Made by a program: the position numbers and the translations under genes
Source: G020353115 sp964640125
Lineage (GTDB): Bacteria; Bacteroidota; Bacteroidia; Bacteroidales; VadinHA17
Length of the DNA: 20,653 nucleotides
Reading direction: 5' to 3'
NCBI GenBank assembly: GCA_964640125.1
Contig: CAZXGG010000064.1
Span: forward strand, 1 to 20,653
Shown: in pieces, positions 8,305-16,816 of the stretch
Numbering within the stretch: the stretch's first letter is position 1
Layout: the number at the start of each line of letters is the position of its first letter
Notes under the pieces: generated by a model
Seen by the model: only the letters and a program-made list of their open reading frames with translations
What the model was told of the DNA's origin: nothing
Databases searched by the model: none

Positions 8305-8811
8305 TCATTTTCGAAAAACGATATACTGGCTAAGCACGATGAACAAAATCGAGAATGAGGAACTCAGGATAACACGCAACAGGGTTCTGAAAAATTCAGA
8401 AAACCTGAATACCTCAAGATAAAAAAGAAACAGGTGATGTGCAAATACAAGTATTATTGCATAATTGAGGAACCAGGTAATTCCGTAATAAAATACCCGG
8501 GGGTAGGTGCCCGTTTCATATCCATCTCTGGGAGAAATCACCCTCAACACATAAGGGCGCAAAAATGCCATGAACAGGGTTGCAGAAGCATGTAACCCCA
8601 GTGTATTTGAAAAAATATCAACCGACAGGCCCAGCAGAAAACCGGAGACCAGCAACACCCAGCGTGGTGTCTCAAAGGGGAGGAGAAGAATAAACAGCAC
8701 ATACATGAATGGATTCACAAATCCGCTAAACTGGATATTGTTCAACACCAATACCTGAAAAAGTATCAGTATAATAAAGCGCCCTGCGTTACGTGCAATA
8801 TGATTAATCAT
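8305..8811 (-). CDS. mreD: Rod shape-determining membrane protein MreD
   Basis: MreD is an integral inner-membrane component of the elongasome that binds MreC. This 168-residue protein is almost wholly hydrophobic, with about five predicted membrane helices (near 10-27, 35-47, 51-72, 107-130 and 145-165), matching family size (about 160-170). The segment GLSVDIFSNTLGLHASA (61-77) resembles the conserved MreD stretch G-x-x-x-D-x-x-x-x-x-x-G-x-x-A. The assignment also rests on its place between mreC and mrdA. Its ATG overlaps the mreC stop by eight bases, indicating translational coupling. Confidence 0.9.
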   Translation of the reverse strand: MINHIARNAGRFIILILFQVLVLNNIQFSGFVNPFMYVLFILLLPFETPRWVLLVSGFLLGLSVDIFSNTLGLHASATLFMAFLRPYVLRVISPRDGYETGTYPRVFYYGITWFLNYAIILVFAHHLFLFYLEVFRFSEFFRTLLRVILSSSFSILFIVLSQYIVFRK

Positions 8812-9631
8812 ATTCGAGCCTGCTTTCTAGTTCTTTTTGTTCCTCTTTCCTGAGGTTACTAACCACACTGACATAGGTAAGGCTCTTGAAATCGGTGGAG
8901 AGCTGAACTTTTATGACATAAAAATTCGCCCCTTTCACTTCAAAGTCCTTAATGGTCCCGATCAATACCCCTTCAGGATAAATTGTTGAAAATCCACTGG
9001 TTATAATGGTATCCCCTATTGAAATATTAACGTGGTGCGGGATTTCATCCAAAATGGCCTCCCGGTAATTAATGCCGTCCCAGGAGAGGGATCCAAACGC
9101 ATCATTTTTTTTCACTTTCGCGCTCACGCGCAGGTCGGTGTTCAATAACGAAATTACGGTCGAAAATCGTTTCGATACGCCATTTACAACACCCACAATT
9201 CCATCGGCAGCCACAACTGCCATTTCCGGCCTGATACCGGCATCGCTTCCTTTATTCAATGTCAGGTAATTGTGTTGCTTATTTACAGAATTATTGACTA
9301 TCCTGGCAGAAGTATAAAAATAGTGTTGCTGATAAACCGAGTCGTATTCGCCATAAAAGAAGATCTCATCGGATCGGTATGCCCGCTGTAAGATGTTATT
9401 CAATTTTTCATTTTCTATGGCCAGTTGGCGGTTCGTCTGATGCAGGGAGAGGTATTCATTCAACAGGTCAATTTTAGAATAAACAAATCCTGTTATTCGC
9501 TGGCTGGAGTTAACAAATTTCGCTTTCTGAAAGGGGTTGTATTGGAATAGAAGCGTTAATGAAAGGGTTTCAAGGATCAGGAATAGTAGAAGGAAATGAT
9601 ATGTAAGAATAAATCGTATTAAACTCCGCAT
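8804..9631 (-). CDS. mreC: Rod shape-determining protein MreC
   Basis: MreC is a periplasmic scaffold that links MreB and MreD to PBP2 and stimulates PBP2-RodA. The 275-residue protein has a short cytoplasmic tail, one membrane helix (about 11-30), a coiled coil (about 55-85), and the beta-barrel C-terminal region. Family-typical segments are YLTLNKGSDAGI (122-133), ADGIVGVVN (142-150), and TSGFSTIYPEGVLIGTI (211-227). Length is near normal for the family. The start ATG at 9631 lies 37 bases after the mreB stop; an AGGAG sits only one base before it, too close to be an ideal ribosome site. The end overlaps mreD by eight bases. Confidence 0.95.
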   Translation of the reverse strand: MRSLIRFILTYHFLLLFLILETLSLTLLFQYNPFQKAKFVNSSQRITGFVYSKIDLLNEYLSLHQTNRQLAIENEKLNNILQRAYRSDEIFFYGEYDSVYQQHYFYTSARIVNNSVNKQHNYLTLNKGSDAGIRPEMAVVAADGIVGVVNGVSKRFSTVISLLNTDLRVSAKVKKNDAFGSLSWDGINYREAILDEIPHHVNISIGDTIITSGFSTIYPEGVLIGTIKDFEVKGANFYVIKVQLSTDFKSLTYVSVVSNLRKEEQKELESRLEYD

Positions 9632-9668
9632 TCTCCTGATGAATTTGCTTAATGTTCCTATGTGGGTT

Positions 9669-10691
9669 TTACCGCATCAGGAATGAAAACTTATCAACGT
9701 TTTTCAAAGCTATTCCTGTACCGCGTGCAACGGCATGCAACGGATCCTCAGCGACATGGAAAGGAATACCAATTTTATCAGTAAATCGCTTATCCAACCC
9801 TCTGAGTAAGGCACCTCCTCCAGCCAGGTAAATTCCCCGGGAAACAATATCCGCATATAACTCAGGAGGTGTTTGCTCCAATACCCCCAGAATTGCCGTC
9901 TCAATCTTGGTGATGGATTTATCGAGACAGTGAGAGATTTCCTGATATGAAATGGGAATCTCAATGGGCATGGCAGTCATCAGGTTCGGTCCCCTGACGA
10001 TGAAATCCGGGGGAGGATTTTCAATATCCGGTAGCGATGATCCTACATTGATCTTCACGTCTTCCGCCGTACGTTCACCGATCTTGATGTTATGCTGGTG
10101 CCTCATATACGCCTGGATATCTGCAGTAAAACCATCGCCTGCAATCCGTATAGATTTGTTGCATACAATACCTCCCAGGGCGATCACTGCAATTTCGGTT
10201 GTTCCGCCGCCAATATCAACCACCATACTGCCATCGGGTGCTTCCACATCAATGCCAATCCCAATCGCTGCTGCCATGGGCTCGTAGATCATGAATACGT
10301 CCCTTCCACCGGCATGTTCTGATGAATCCCGGACAGCACGCACCTCAACTTCAGTACTTCCTGAAGGGATAGCGATCACAATTTTTAATGAAGGAGAAAA
10401 AGCCCTCGGTCTGTGATTGATCATTTTGATCAATCCTCTGATCATTTGTTCAGCGGAATTAAAATCAGCAATTACACCATCCCTGAGGGGTCTTACCGTT
10501 TTAATGTTCTCGTGTGTTTTGCCATGCATCTGTCTGGCTCTTTCGCCAATAGCAATTAGTTTGCCCGTATTCTTATCTAGGGCAACAATGGAAGGTTCAT
10601 CCACTACGACTTTGTCATTGTGGATAATGATCGTATTGGCCGTTCCAAGGTCTATCGCAATTTCTTGCGTTAAAAAAGAAAACATTCCCAT
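9669..10691 (-). CDS. mreB: Rod shape-determining actin homologue MreB
   Basis: MreB forms ATP-dependent membrane-associated filaments that position the elongation machinery. The 340-residue protein has the usual length and all actin-fold nucleotide motifs: phosphate 1 IDLGTANT (13-20), phosphate 2 DIGGGTTEIAV (159-169), and the adenosine motif AGGGALLRGLDKRF (290-303). IYEPMAAAIGIG (135-146) is the highly conserved connect-type region. A hydrophobic N-terminal loop (MFSFL) fits membrane binding. The ATG at 10691 is preceded by a good AGGAG about ten bases upstream. It follows purH by 33 bases and is probably read both with purH and with the downstream mreC-mreD-mrdA-rodA genes. Confidence 0.98.
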   Translation of the reverse strand: MGMFSFLTQEIAIDLGTANTIIIHNDKVVVDEPSIVALDKNTGKLIAIGERARQMHGKTHENIKTVRPLRDGVIADFNSAEQMIRGLIKMINHRPRAFSPSLKIVIAIPSGSTEVEVRAVRDSSEHAGGRDVFMIYEPMAAAIGIGIDVEAPDGSMVVDIGGGTTEIAVIALGGIVCNKSIRIAGDGFTADIQAYMRHQHNIKIGERTAEDVKINVGSSLPDIENPPPDFIVRGPNLMTAMPIEIPISYQEISHCLDKSITKIETAILGVLEQTPPELYADIVSRGIYLAGGGALLRGLDKRFTDKIGIPFHVAEDPLHAVARGTGIALKNVDKFSFLMR

Positions 10692-10701
10692 GTTTTAGGC
10701 T

Positions 10702-10706
10702 CTCCT
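10702..10706 (-). promoter_or_regulatory. Shine-Dalgarno sequence of mreB
   Basis: The minus strand reads AGGAG ten bases before the mreB ATG. Most genes in this window lack so clear a site, so its presence may help MreB to be made at a higher level than the downstream operon partners. Confidence 0.6.
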
Positions 10707-10724
10707 AAATATATCAAACGTTTA

Positions 10725-12251
10725 TCAATGTTTAAAATGCCTTATCCCTGTAAATACCATTGACATGCCATGTGTATCACAGAAATCAATTGATTCTTTA
10801 TCCCTGATTGAGCCTCCGGGTTGTACCACAGATGTTATTCCGGCTTCATGCGCAATCTCAACACAATCGGGAAAGGGGAAAAAGGCATCAGAAGCCATGA
10901 CTGCTCCCTGTAAATCCATACCAAAATTACGTGCTTTTTCAATGGCTTGTTTCAACGCATCAACCCTGGAAGTTTGTCCTACTCCACTGGCCAGTAATTG
11001 ATGATTTTTTGCAAGAACAATACAATTGGACTTTGTATGTTTCACCACTTTATTTGCAAAAACCAGATCACTCTTTTCTTCATCCGTAGGATGGATTTTT
11101 GTGATGGTTTTTAAATCCGCTACTTGTTCCATGGCGAGGTCTTTATCCTGATAAAGAACGCCGTTCAGCACCGACCGGTAGGAATGCCTGGGAAGGTCAA
11201 CCGGCTTATGGATTAACAGGATACGGTTCTTTTTTTGTTTCAGGATATCCAGTGCCTCGTCGGAATACTCAGGAGCAATGATTACTTCGAAAAACAGTTT
11301 GTTTATCTCCTCTGCCGTCTGCTTATCGACCCTCACATTGGTTGCCAGAACACCTCCAAATGCAGATACAGGATCCCCCGCAAGTGCATCGTTCCAGGCA
11401 TCCATCAGATTCTCCCTTGAGGCAATTCCGCAGGCATTGTTGTGCTTTAGAATGGCAAAGGTTGTTTCATCAAATTCAGAAATCAGGTTTACAGCCGCAT
11501 CAATATCCAGCAGGTTATTATAGGATATTTCCTTCCCATGGATCTGGGTAAAGATCTCATCAAAATTTCCGAAATACGTTCCTTTCTGATGAGGATTTTC
11601 ACCATATCTCAAGGGCTTTGCCGGTTTAATGCTCTGTTTGAACTGCAAAACCTCCTGCTGCCGGTTAAAGTAATTAAATATTGCTGTATCGTAATGTGAA
11701 GAAACAGCGAATGCTTCAGTAGCAAAATGCTTTCTTTCATCCAGTGTGGTTTCTCCCCCTCCCGCTGACAACAAATCTAACAATGCATTGTATTGCTCCC
11801 GATTTGAGACAATGAGCACATCGTTAAAATTCTTTGCAGCTGCCCGGATAAGCGATATTCCTCCAATGTCTATTTTTTCAATGATCTCGTTCTCATTACT
11901 TGTGGTAGCGACTGTCTCTTCAAAGGGATAAAGATCCACAATGACAAGGTCGAACTGAGGAATCTCATACTGATCAAGCTGCTCCAGGTCACTCTTGTTT
12001 TCCCGTCGTGCCAGGATCCCGCCAAAAATCCTGGGGTGTAATGTTTTCACTCTTCCACCCAGAATGGATGGATAGGTTGTCAGATCCTCAACAGCATGCA
12101 CCCGAATACCAAGCCCTTCAATAAAATCTTTCGTCCCACCTGTTGAATAGAGTGAAACGCTTAATTCATTCAGTTTCAGGACTATTTTATCCAGATCATC
12201 CTTATGGAAAACGGAAACAAGTGCGGAATTAATTCTTATTAAACCACTCAT
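10725..12251 (-). CDS. purH: Bifunctional AICAR transformylase/IMP cyclohydrolase
   Basis: PurH performs the last two steps of de novo purine synthesis: formylation of AICAR using 10-formyltetrahydrofolate, then ring closure to IMP. The N-terminal MGS-like cyclohydrolase domain shows SVFHKDDL (13-20), STGGTKDF (36-43) and GGRVKTLHPRIFGGIL (65-80). The transformylase domain follows, with RYGENPHQKG (215-224), the catalytic K-H-N at 269-271, SAFGGVLATN (296-305), DAFFPFPDC (455-463), and the end QPGGSIRDKE...FTGIRHFKH. At 508 residues it is slightly shorter than E. coli PurH (529). The ATG at 12251 fits the family N-terminus. It is the first gene of the minus-strand elongation cluster, an arrangement common in Bacteroidota, with a promoter-like box just upstream. 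Confidence 0.98.
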   Translation of the reverse strand: MSGLIRINSALVSVFHKDDLDKIVLKLNELSVSLYSTGGTKDFIEGLGIRVHAVEDLTTYPSILGGRVKTLHPRIFGGILARRENKSDLEQLDQYEIPQFDLVIVDLYPFEETVATTSNENEIIEKIDIGGISLIRAAAKNFNDVLIVSNREQYNALLDLLSAGGGETTLDERKHFATEAFAVSSHYDTAIFNYFNRQQEVLQFKQSIKPAKPLRYGENPHQKGTYFGNFDEIFTQIHGKEISYNNLLDIDAAVNLISEFDETTFAILKHNNACGIASRENLMDAWNDALAGDPVSAFGGVLATNVRVDKQTAEEINKLFFEVIIAPEYSDEALDILKQKKNRILLIHKPVDLPRHSYRSVLNGVLYQDKDLAMEQVADLKTITKIHPTDEEKSDLVFANKVVKHTKSNCIVLAKNHQLLASGVGQTSRVDALKQAIEKARNFGMDLQGAVMASDAFFPFPDCVEIAHEAGITSVVQPGGSIRDKESIDFCDTHGMSMVFTGIRHFKH

Positions 12252-12275
12252 TTACAACTATTTGTTAAATCTGCA

Positions 12276-12283
12276 CAAAGATA
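12276..12283 (-). promoter_or_regulatory. Candidate -7 box for purH
   Basis: The minus strand reads TATCTTTG, an exact TAnnTTTG match, predicting a leader of about 20 bases to the purH ATG. A TTTG on the same strand (12296-12299) is only 12 bases away, too close for the usual -33 spacing. A 13-base palindrome (12304-12316) sits where the -33 region should be. Confidence 0.5.
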
Positions 12284-12303
12284 TTAAAAACTTATCAAAA
12301 TAA

Positions 12304-12316
12304 GTGATTTTATCAC
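12304..12316. promoter_or_regulatory. Palindrome GTGATTTTATCAC, possible operator
   Basis: Two perfect 5-base arms, GTGAT and ATCAC, flank TTT. It lies in the divergent purH/permease region, 20 bases upstream of the purH -7 box. The arms resemble the GTGA/TCAC half-sites of Crp/Fnr-type regulators, but the spacer is five rather than six bases. The regulator, if any, is unknown. Confidence 0.3.
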
Positions 12317-12414
12317 ATTAAAAGATGTATCCATATAGATTATTTTAACAGTTCTGAAGGGATTAGACATTTGGAAAAAACATCAAATTATAAACGGATA
12401 AATAACAAGTTGGT

Positions 12415-12422
12415 TATATTTG
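12415..12422 (+). promoter_or_regulatory. Candidate -7 box for the ABC permease gene
   Basis: TATATTTG matches TAnnTTTG exactly and lies 32 bases before the ATG at 12455. The nearest upstream TTTG (12370-12373) is too far away for a -33 element, so support comes from the -7 match and its location only. Confidence 0.4.
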
Positions 12423-12439
12423 TAGTCATTACCACCAAT

Positions 12440-12445
12440 AGGAGG
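12440..12445 (+). promoter_or_regulatory. Strong Shine-Dalgarno sequence of the permease gene
   Basis: AGGAGG, the perfect anti-16S complement, ends nine bases before the ATG at 12455 and supports that start. Such a site is unusual here, because genes of Bacteroidota generally lack strong Shine-Dalgarno sequences. Confidence 0.65.
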
Positions 12446-12454
12446 ATTTGCTGA

Positions 12455-13705
12455 ATGATCTATCTGAAGCTACTAAAAGAGAGTTTTTTATTTGCTTATA
12501 ACTCGGTTATTGTAAATAAACTGAGAACCTTCCTTTCCCTGCTTGGCATAACCATTGGGATTTTTGCCATCATTGCCGTATTTACTGTACTGGATTGGAT
12601 GGAAAAGGCAATCCGGGATAGCATTTCTTCCCTGGGAGACAATGTGGTATACGTTATGAAATGGCCCTGGTCATTTGATCCAAACCTTGCCTGGTGGGAC
12701 ATTATCAAATGGCCTGTACCTACAATAAAAGAGTACGAGGCGTTAAAGGAGAGGTCTTTAAAGGCCGAAGCCATGGTGTTCACCATTTTAACATCAGTAA
12801 CGGTAGAGTATATGAACAACTCGGCAGAAGACATTACTCTCTGGTCGCCGACGCACGACTTCGAAACGGTCCGGTCTTTTGAAATTGAGAAGGGACGGTA
12901 TTTCTCTCTTTTTGAATCCGCCAGCGGGAAAAACAGGGTTATTATTGGAGCCGATCTTGCTGAAAAACTATTCGAGAACAGGAACCCCGTTGGAAAAACA
13001 GTTGAGATCCGGGGAAGAAAATTGCTGGTAATCGGAGTATTTAAAAAGGAAGGTGCCGGGGGTATCAGTGATGAAGGGTTGGATGAATCGGTTGTTATTC
13101 CGATAAACTTTACGCGTAATATTGTGAATATCAGAAGCGAATCCCTCAATCCATGGATCATTGTCCGGGCAAAAGAGAATGTTTCGGTTGCCGAACTGAA
13201 AGATGAACTAACCAGTATTTTAAGGGCACACAGGAGGTTGAAGCCTGCCGCCATCAGCAACTTCTCACTCAATCAGGCAAGCCTTCTCCAGCAGGGATTT
13301 GACAGTGTTTTTGCAGGAATAAATATTGGAGGCTGGATCATTGGAGGCTTTGCCATCCTGGTTGGTGGATTTGGTATTGCCAACATCATGTTTGTTTCTG
13401 TTAAGGAACGAACGAATATCATCGGTATTCAAAAGGCACTGGGTGCAAAGAACAGGTTTATACTACAGCAGTTCCTGTATGAGGCCATATTGCTTTCGCT
13501 TGTCGGGGGTATTCTTGGACTTCTTATAGTCTTTATTGGGACATTGATCGTCAACGCAAAATGGGATCTGCAGATGCACCTGACCCTGGGAAACATTATA
13601 CTGGGTTTAAGCATTTCAGGGATTATCGGAATGGTTGCAGGCTACACTCCAGCAAATACTGCTGCCCGGCTCGATCCGGTTGAAGCGATCGGGACGACCT
13701 TTTAA
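12455..13705 (+). CDS. MacB/FtsX-type ABC transporter permease
   Basis: The 416-residue protein has the architecture of MacB-family permeases: one membrane helix near 25-48, a large periplasmic domain (about 50-285), and three C-terminal helices (about 292-316, 343-366 and 377-397). The conserved loop after helix 2, SVKERTNIIGIQKALGAK (315-332), is the coupling segment that contacts the ATPase. The end, ARLDPVEAIG, is also characteristic. Such proteins use ATP hydrolysis in the cytoplasm to drive periplasmic mechanical work such as lipoprotein, peptide or antibiotic export. No ATPase or membrane-fusion gene flanks it, so the partner must be encoded elsewhere; the substrate cannot be inferred. 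It is divergent from purH and convergent with mgtE across just three bases. Confidence 0.9.
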   Translation: MIYLKLLKESFLFAYNSVIVNKLRTFLSLLGITIGIFAIIAVFTVLDWMEKAIRDSISSLGDNVVYVMKWPWSFDPNLAWWDIIKWPVPTIKEYEALKERSLKAEAMVFTILTSVTVEYMNNSAEDITLWSPTHDFETVRSFEIEKGRYFSLFESASGKNRVIIGADLAEKLFENRNPVGKTVEIRGRKLLVIGVFKKEGAGGISDEGLDESVVIPINFTRNIVNIRSESLNPWIIVRAKENVSVAELKDELTSILRAHRRLKPAAISNFSLNQASLLQQGFDSVFAGINIGGWIIGGFAILVGGFGIANIMFVSVKERTNIIGIQKALGAKNRFILQQFLYEAILLSLVGGILGLLIVFIGTLIVNAKWDLQMHLTLGNIILGLSISGIIGMVAGYTPANTAARLDPVEAIGTTF

Positions 13706-13708
13706 CCC

Positions 13709-15073
13709 TTACAATATTCCAAACAACAGTTTTCCGAGCATCAGGTAGATAAAAAGCCCGATAATATCATTTATCGTGGTGATGAAGGGACCCGTTGCCA
13801 AGGCAGGATCAATCTTAAGTTTATTTAAAAGAAGGGGTATGGTTGTTCCAAAAAGGGCTGCAAAGATGACTACAATCAGGAGGGAACTACTGACCGTTAC
13901 GGTCAGTGCAAAAGAGTCAATAACAAAGAAATTATAGCCAAAGATGAGTGCTGCCAGGATTACGCCATTGGTAAAAGCAACCAGGAATTCCTTGAGTAAT
14001 TTTTTTGACACACTTTCCAAACCCATTGATTTGCTTGCGATTGCCTGTACTACGATGGCGGAGGACTGGATCCCGACATTACCTCCCATAGCTGCAATAA
14101 GTGGGATAAAGAATGCCAGTTTAGGATAATTAACCAGATCGGGTTCATAATGTCCAATGACCAGTGCACCAAGAATCCCTCCTGCCAGTCCAATCAGCAA
14201 CCAGGGAAGTCGTGCCCTGGTTAATACACTAATTCTATCCGTTGTTTCAACATCTTCTGTAATACCGGAAGCCATCTGATAATCTTTCTCAGCCTCTTCT
14301 CGGATGAAGTCGACCACATCATCAATGGTAATGCGTCCCATAAGGCGACCAATGCTATCAAGAACGGGTAATGCAACCAGGTCATACTTGTCCATGATGT
14401 TGGCAACCTCTTCGGCCGGTGTGTCAGTCTTAACCGACATGACATCATAATTCACAATGTCTTTAATAATGGTTGAATTCTGACTCAACAGCATCCGCTT
14501 TAAGGAAACGGTACCTTTCAGTTTGTTACCATCATCAACTGCATATACATAATAAACCTCATCCACGTTTTCTGCCTGTTTACTCATCTCTTTCAGGCAT
14601 TTGAGGATATTCCAGTTCTCATTCACGGCAATTAGTTCCTTAGCCATTAACCCTCCAGCTGTATTTTCATCGTAAGAGAGCAGATCAACAATATCTCCAG
14701 CCTGTTCAACATCATCGATGTGTTGGAGGACCTCTTCCTGTTTCTCTTCGGGGAGATCAGCCATCACATCGGCTGCATCATCCGAATCCATCTGATCGAT
14801 AAACTGTTTGGCAATCACTTCACCGGGCAGGGCTTTGAGGTACTTCTCCCGGTCATCTTCATCCAGTTCCGCCAGTACATCGGCTGCTGTTTCTCCCTCC
14901 AGCAGGGTAAACAAAAACTTTGCCTCTTCCATGGATAGCTCATTGTATATTTCAGCAATGTCTGCTGCATGGAAGTTTGCCAGCATGGATTGGACAGTTA
15001 CCTTATCCTCCGCTAAAATGGCGGTTTTCAGCCCTTCAATAAATTCTCTGGTTATTTCAAACTGAATTGACAT
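13709..15073 (-). CDS. mgtE: Magnesium transporter MgtE
   Basis: MgtE is a homodimeric Mg2+ channel of the inner membrane, gated by cytosolic Mg2+. The 454-residue protein has the full layout: an acidic N-domain of helical repeats (about 10-135), two CBS domains (about 140-200 and 205-262, the second with GRITIDDVVDFI), a linking helix, and five membrane helices (about 290-452). The selectivity region includes AAMGGNVGIQSSAIVVQ (327-343) and TTINDIIG, whose D436 corresponds to the conserved pore aspartate. Many acidic residues in the N and CBS domains fit Mg2+ sensing. The ATG at 15073 lies nine bases after rsmA, so the two are cotranscribed, a pairing seen elsewhere in Bacteroidota. Confidence 0.97.
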   Translation of the reverse strand: MSIQFEITREFIEGLKTAILAEDKVTVQSMLANFHAADIAEIYNELSMEEAKFLFTLLEGETAADVLAELDEDDREKYLKALPGEVIAKQFIDQMDSDDAADVMADLPEEKQEEVLQHIDDVEQAGDIVDLLSYDENTAGGLMAKELIAVNENWNILKCLKEMSKQAENVDEVYYVYAVDDGNKLKGTVSLKRMLLSQNSTIIKDIVNYDVMSVKTDTPAEEVANIMDKYDLVALPVLDSIGRLMGRITIDDVVDFIREEAEKDYQMASGITEDVETTDRISVLTRARLPWLLIGLAGGILGALVIGHYEPDLVNYPKLAFFIPLIAAMGGNVGIQSSAIVVQAIASKSMGLESVSKKLLKEFLVAFTNGVILAALIFGYNFFVIDSFALTVTVSSSLLIVVIFAALFGTTIPLLLNKLKIDPALATGPFITTINDIIGLFIYLMLGKLLFGIL

Positions 15074-15082
15074 GTGTCCTGT

Positions 15083-15874
15083 TTATTGTGTCCTGTTTTT
15101 TAATCTCAATTCAACCATACGGGTCAGTTCTACAAATTCATCCACAGAGAGCTGTTCAGGTCTCCTGCTCATCAGCTGGTGATTCAGGTCCAAATTTAGT
15201 AAAATAGTTTTTAATGCATTCCGCAAGGTTTTCCGTCTCTGATTAAAACTTGTTTTCACAACGGTAAAAAAAAGCTTTTCGTCACACGCCAGTTTTTTGG
15301 TGTCATTGCGTTTTAGTCGCACTACGGATGATTTAACCCTGGGTGGTGGTACAAATACCTTTTCGCTTACCGAGAAAAGGATTTCCACATGGAAAAAAGC
15401 CTGCAACAGAACACTCATTATGCCATACACTTTCGTCCCGGGACCTGACCGGATCCTGTCAGCAACCTCTTTCTGAATCATACAAACCACATGGTCAACA
15501 TATTCTCTATTCTCCAGGATCTTAAATAAAATCTGACTGGAAATATTGTAGGGGAAATTGCCAATGATCGTGACCGGTGTGGAGAATTGCTTTTTCAAAT
15601 CAAACTTCAAAAAATCTTCCTGAATAATGTTCTTCTCCAATTCAGGAAAATGCTGTTTCAGGTATTCAACCGATTGATGGTCGATCTCAACCAGGTAAAG
15701 GTCGATGGTATCCTTCTTAACCAGGAACCGTGTCAGGGCTCCCATACCAGGGCCTATCTCAATCACAGAGCCATAGACTTCAGGACCAAGTGCAGCAACA
15801 ATTTTCGCCGCAATGTTACGATCGATCAGGAAGTGCTGTCCCAGGCTTTTCTTTGCTCGGATTCTGGTTGCCAT
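15083..15874 (-). CDS. rsmA: 16S rRNA dimethyladenosine transferase RsmA (KsgA)
   Basis: The enzyme uses S-adenosylmethionine to dimethylate two adjacent adenosines near the 3' end of 16S rRNA (A1518/A1519 in E. coli numbering), a late quality-control step of 30S assembly. The 263-residue length is normal. Motifs are KKSLGQHFL (8-16), the SAM-binding VIEIGPGMGALT (37-48), the ribose-binding acidic position in LYLVEIDH, and the catalytic NFPYNISS around residue 106. The C-terminal helical domain contains SFNQRRKTLRNALK, which is characteristic of the family. It starts at ATG 15874, 75 bases after the CHAD gene, and is followed nine bases later by mgtE. Confidence 0.97.
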   Translation of the reverse strand: MATRIRAKKSLGQHFLIDRNIAAKIVAALGPEVYGSVIEIGPGMGALTRFLVKKDTIDLYLVEIDHQSVEYLKQHFPELEKNIIQEDFLKFDLKKQFSTPVTIIGNFPYNISSQILFKILENREYVDHVVCMIQKEVADRIRSGPGTKVYGIMSVLLQAFFHVEILFSVSEKVFVPPPRVKSSVVRLKRNDTKKLACDEKLFFTVVKTSFNQRRKTLRNALKTILLNLDLNHQLMSRRPEQLSVDEFVELTRMVELRLKNRTQ

Positions 15875-15949
15875 ATCTCATTTCGGGAATTACTGACAAA
15901 CAATAGCTTATGGTTGTTTATCCATATATTACATGACCTGCAATGGAAT

Positions 15950-16792
15950 TTATTGAATAATATGAGTCAGGGTTTCTGTTAGTTTAGCATCAATCTTTTC
16001 ATTTAGCTCTTCAATATCATTCTGGATTTGATCAATCAGTTGAAGCATTGCCTGCTTAATGTGGCTATTTTTCTCATTCAGGTTTTTTAAAAACCCGTTG
16101 ATTGACTTGATCAGGATCATTCGATCGTGCCACTCGCCAATGTAAAGTGCAGTTTCTTTAAGCGATTCGAAGGCTTCACTTCCAAATTTTTCCGGGCTGA
16201 TTGAGCAAAGCAAGGAAAGAACAGGTTCCATTGCTTTCAGATTCATGCGTATCCGGTGAACATTATTAGGATGCTGTTTTTTCTGTAACAATTGCTCTAT
16301 TGATATTGCCTTCATCCGGATATATTGACCCATTTTATCCAATAATTCCGTTTTACTTATTTGCTCACAATAGGCTTTGATCATACCGATGGTATGGTCA
16401 AAGGATATTTTATCGAAACTTTCTACCCCTTTTTTCAGGTCTCTGATGGTCTTAACCTGTGATTTTTCGAGGTTTACACTATACAGCATAGAAGCATCGG
16501 GTTGCAGGTTATAGGCTTTCATTAATTCAAGGTTCACCTGTCCCTCCCTCAGTTTACCTGCAGATTTGAAGATCTCCCTCGTGGGTTTCAGGTGCGATTC
16601 GGCGTCAAAATTCAGTGCGGTGGCACTTTCGATCAACTGATAGATGGCATTGATTCGTTTGGTATTGACCCTGAGTTGATGGATATCCTGAATATGATAG
16701 GTTTTCTTTGCCTTTTCCAGGTAAAATAAAAAAGACCGGATCTTCTCCTCAAACAGTTCAAATAAAAAAGTTCCCTTTTCGGTTTCAGGCAT
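15950..16792 (-). CDS. CHAD-domain protein
   Basis: CHAD (conserved histidine alpha-helical) domains are all-helical, positively charged bundles that bind inorganic polyphosphate. This 280-residue protein is essentially one CHAD domain with its two pseudo-repeats. The first has HQLRVNTKRINAIYQ and GKLRE; the second has VHRIRMNLKAM and IGEWHDRM, the latter matching the family's G-x-x-x-D segment. The paired H-x-x-R positions are the polyphosphate-binding hallmarks. No CYTH domain, membrane segment or signal peptide is present. The frame is also open from a TTG at 16816, directly after the preceding stop; I prefer the ATG at 16792. It is translated right after the guanylate-kinase-like gene, which suggests a shared task. 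The polyphosphate role is from the family, not proved here. Confidence 0.85.
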   Translation of the reverse strand: MPETEKGTFLFELFEEKIRSFLFYLEKAKKTYHIQDIHQLRVNTKRINAIYQLIESATALNFDAESHLKPTREIFKSAGKLREGQVNLELMKAYNLQPDASMLYSVNLEKSQVKTIRDLKKGVESFDKISFDHTIGMIKAYCEQISKTELLDKMGQYIRMKAISIEQLLQKKQHPNNVHRIRMNLKAMEPVLSLLCSISPEKFGSEAFESLKETALYIGEWHDRMILIKSINGFLKNLNEKNSHIKQAMLQLIDQIQNDIEELNEKIDAKLTETLTHIIQ

Positions 16793-16816
16793 AGCGGTTA
16801 TTTCTCGGTAATCCAA

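Noticed and set aside
9952..10287. Long open frame antisense to mreB
   Set aside because: It is the shadow of a highly conserved gene; its peptide has no recognisable domain and there is no supporting promoter or ribosome site.
12496..13272. 258-codon open frame antisense to the ABC permease
   Set aside because: The plus-strand frame has clear MacB/FtsX features; the antisense peptide looks like low-complexity shadow coding.
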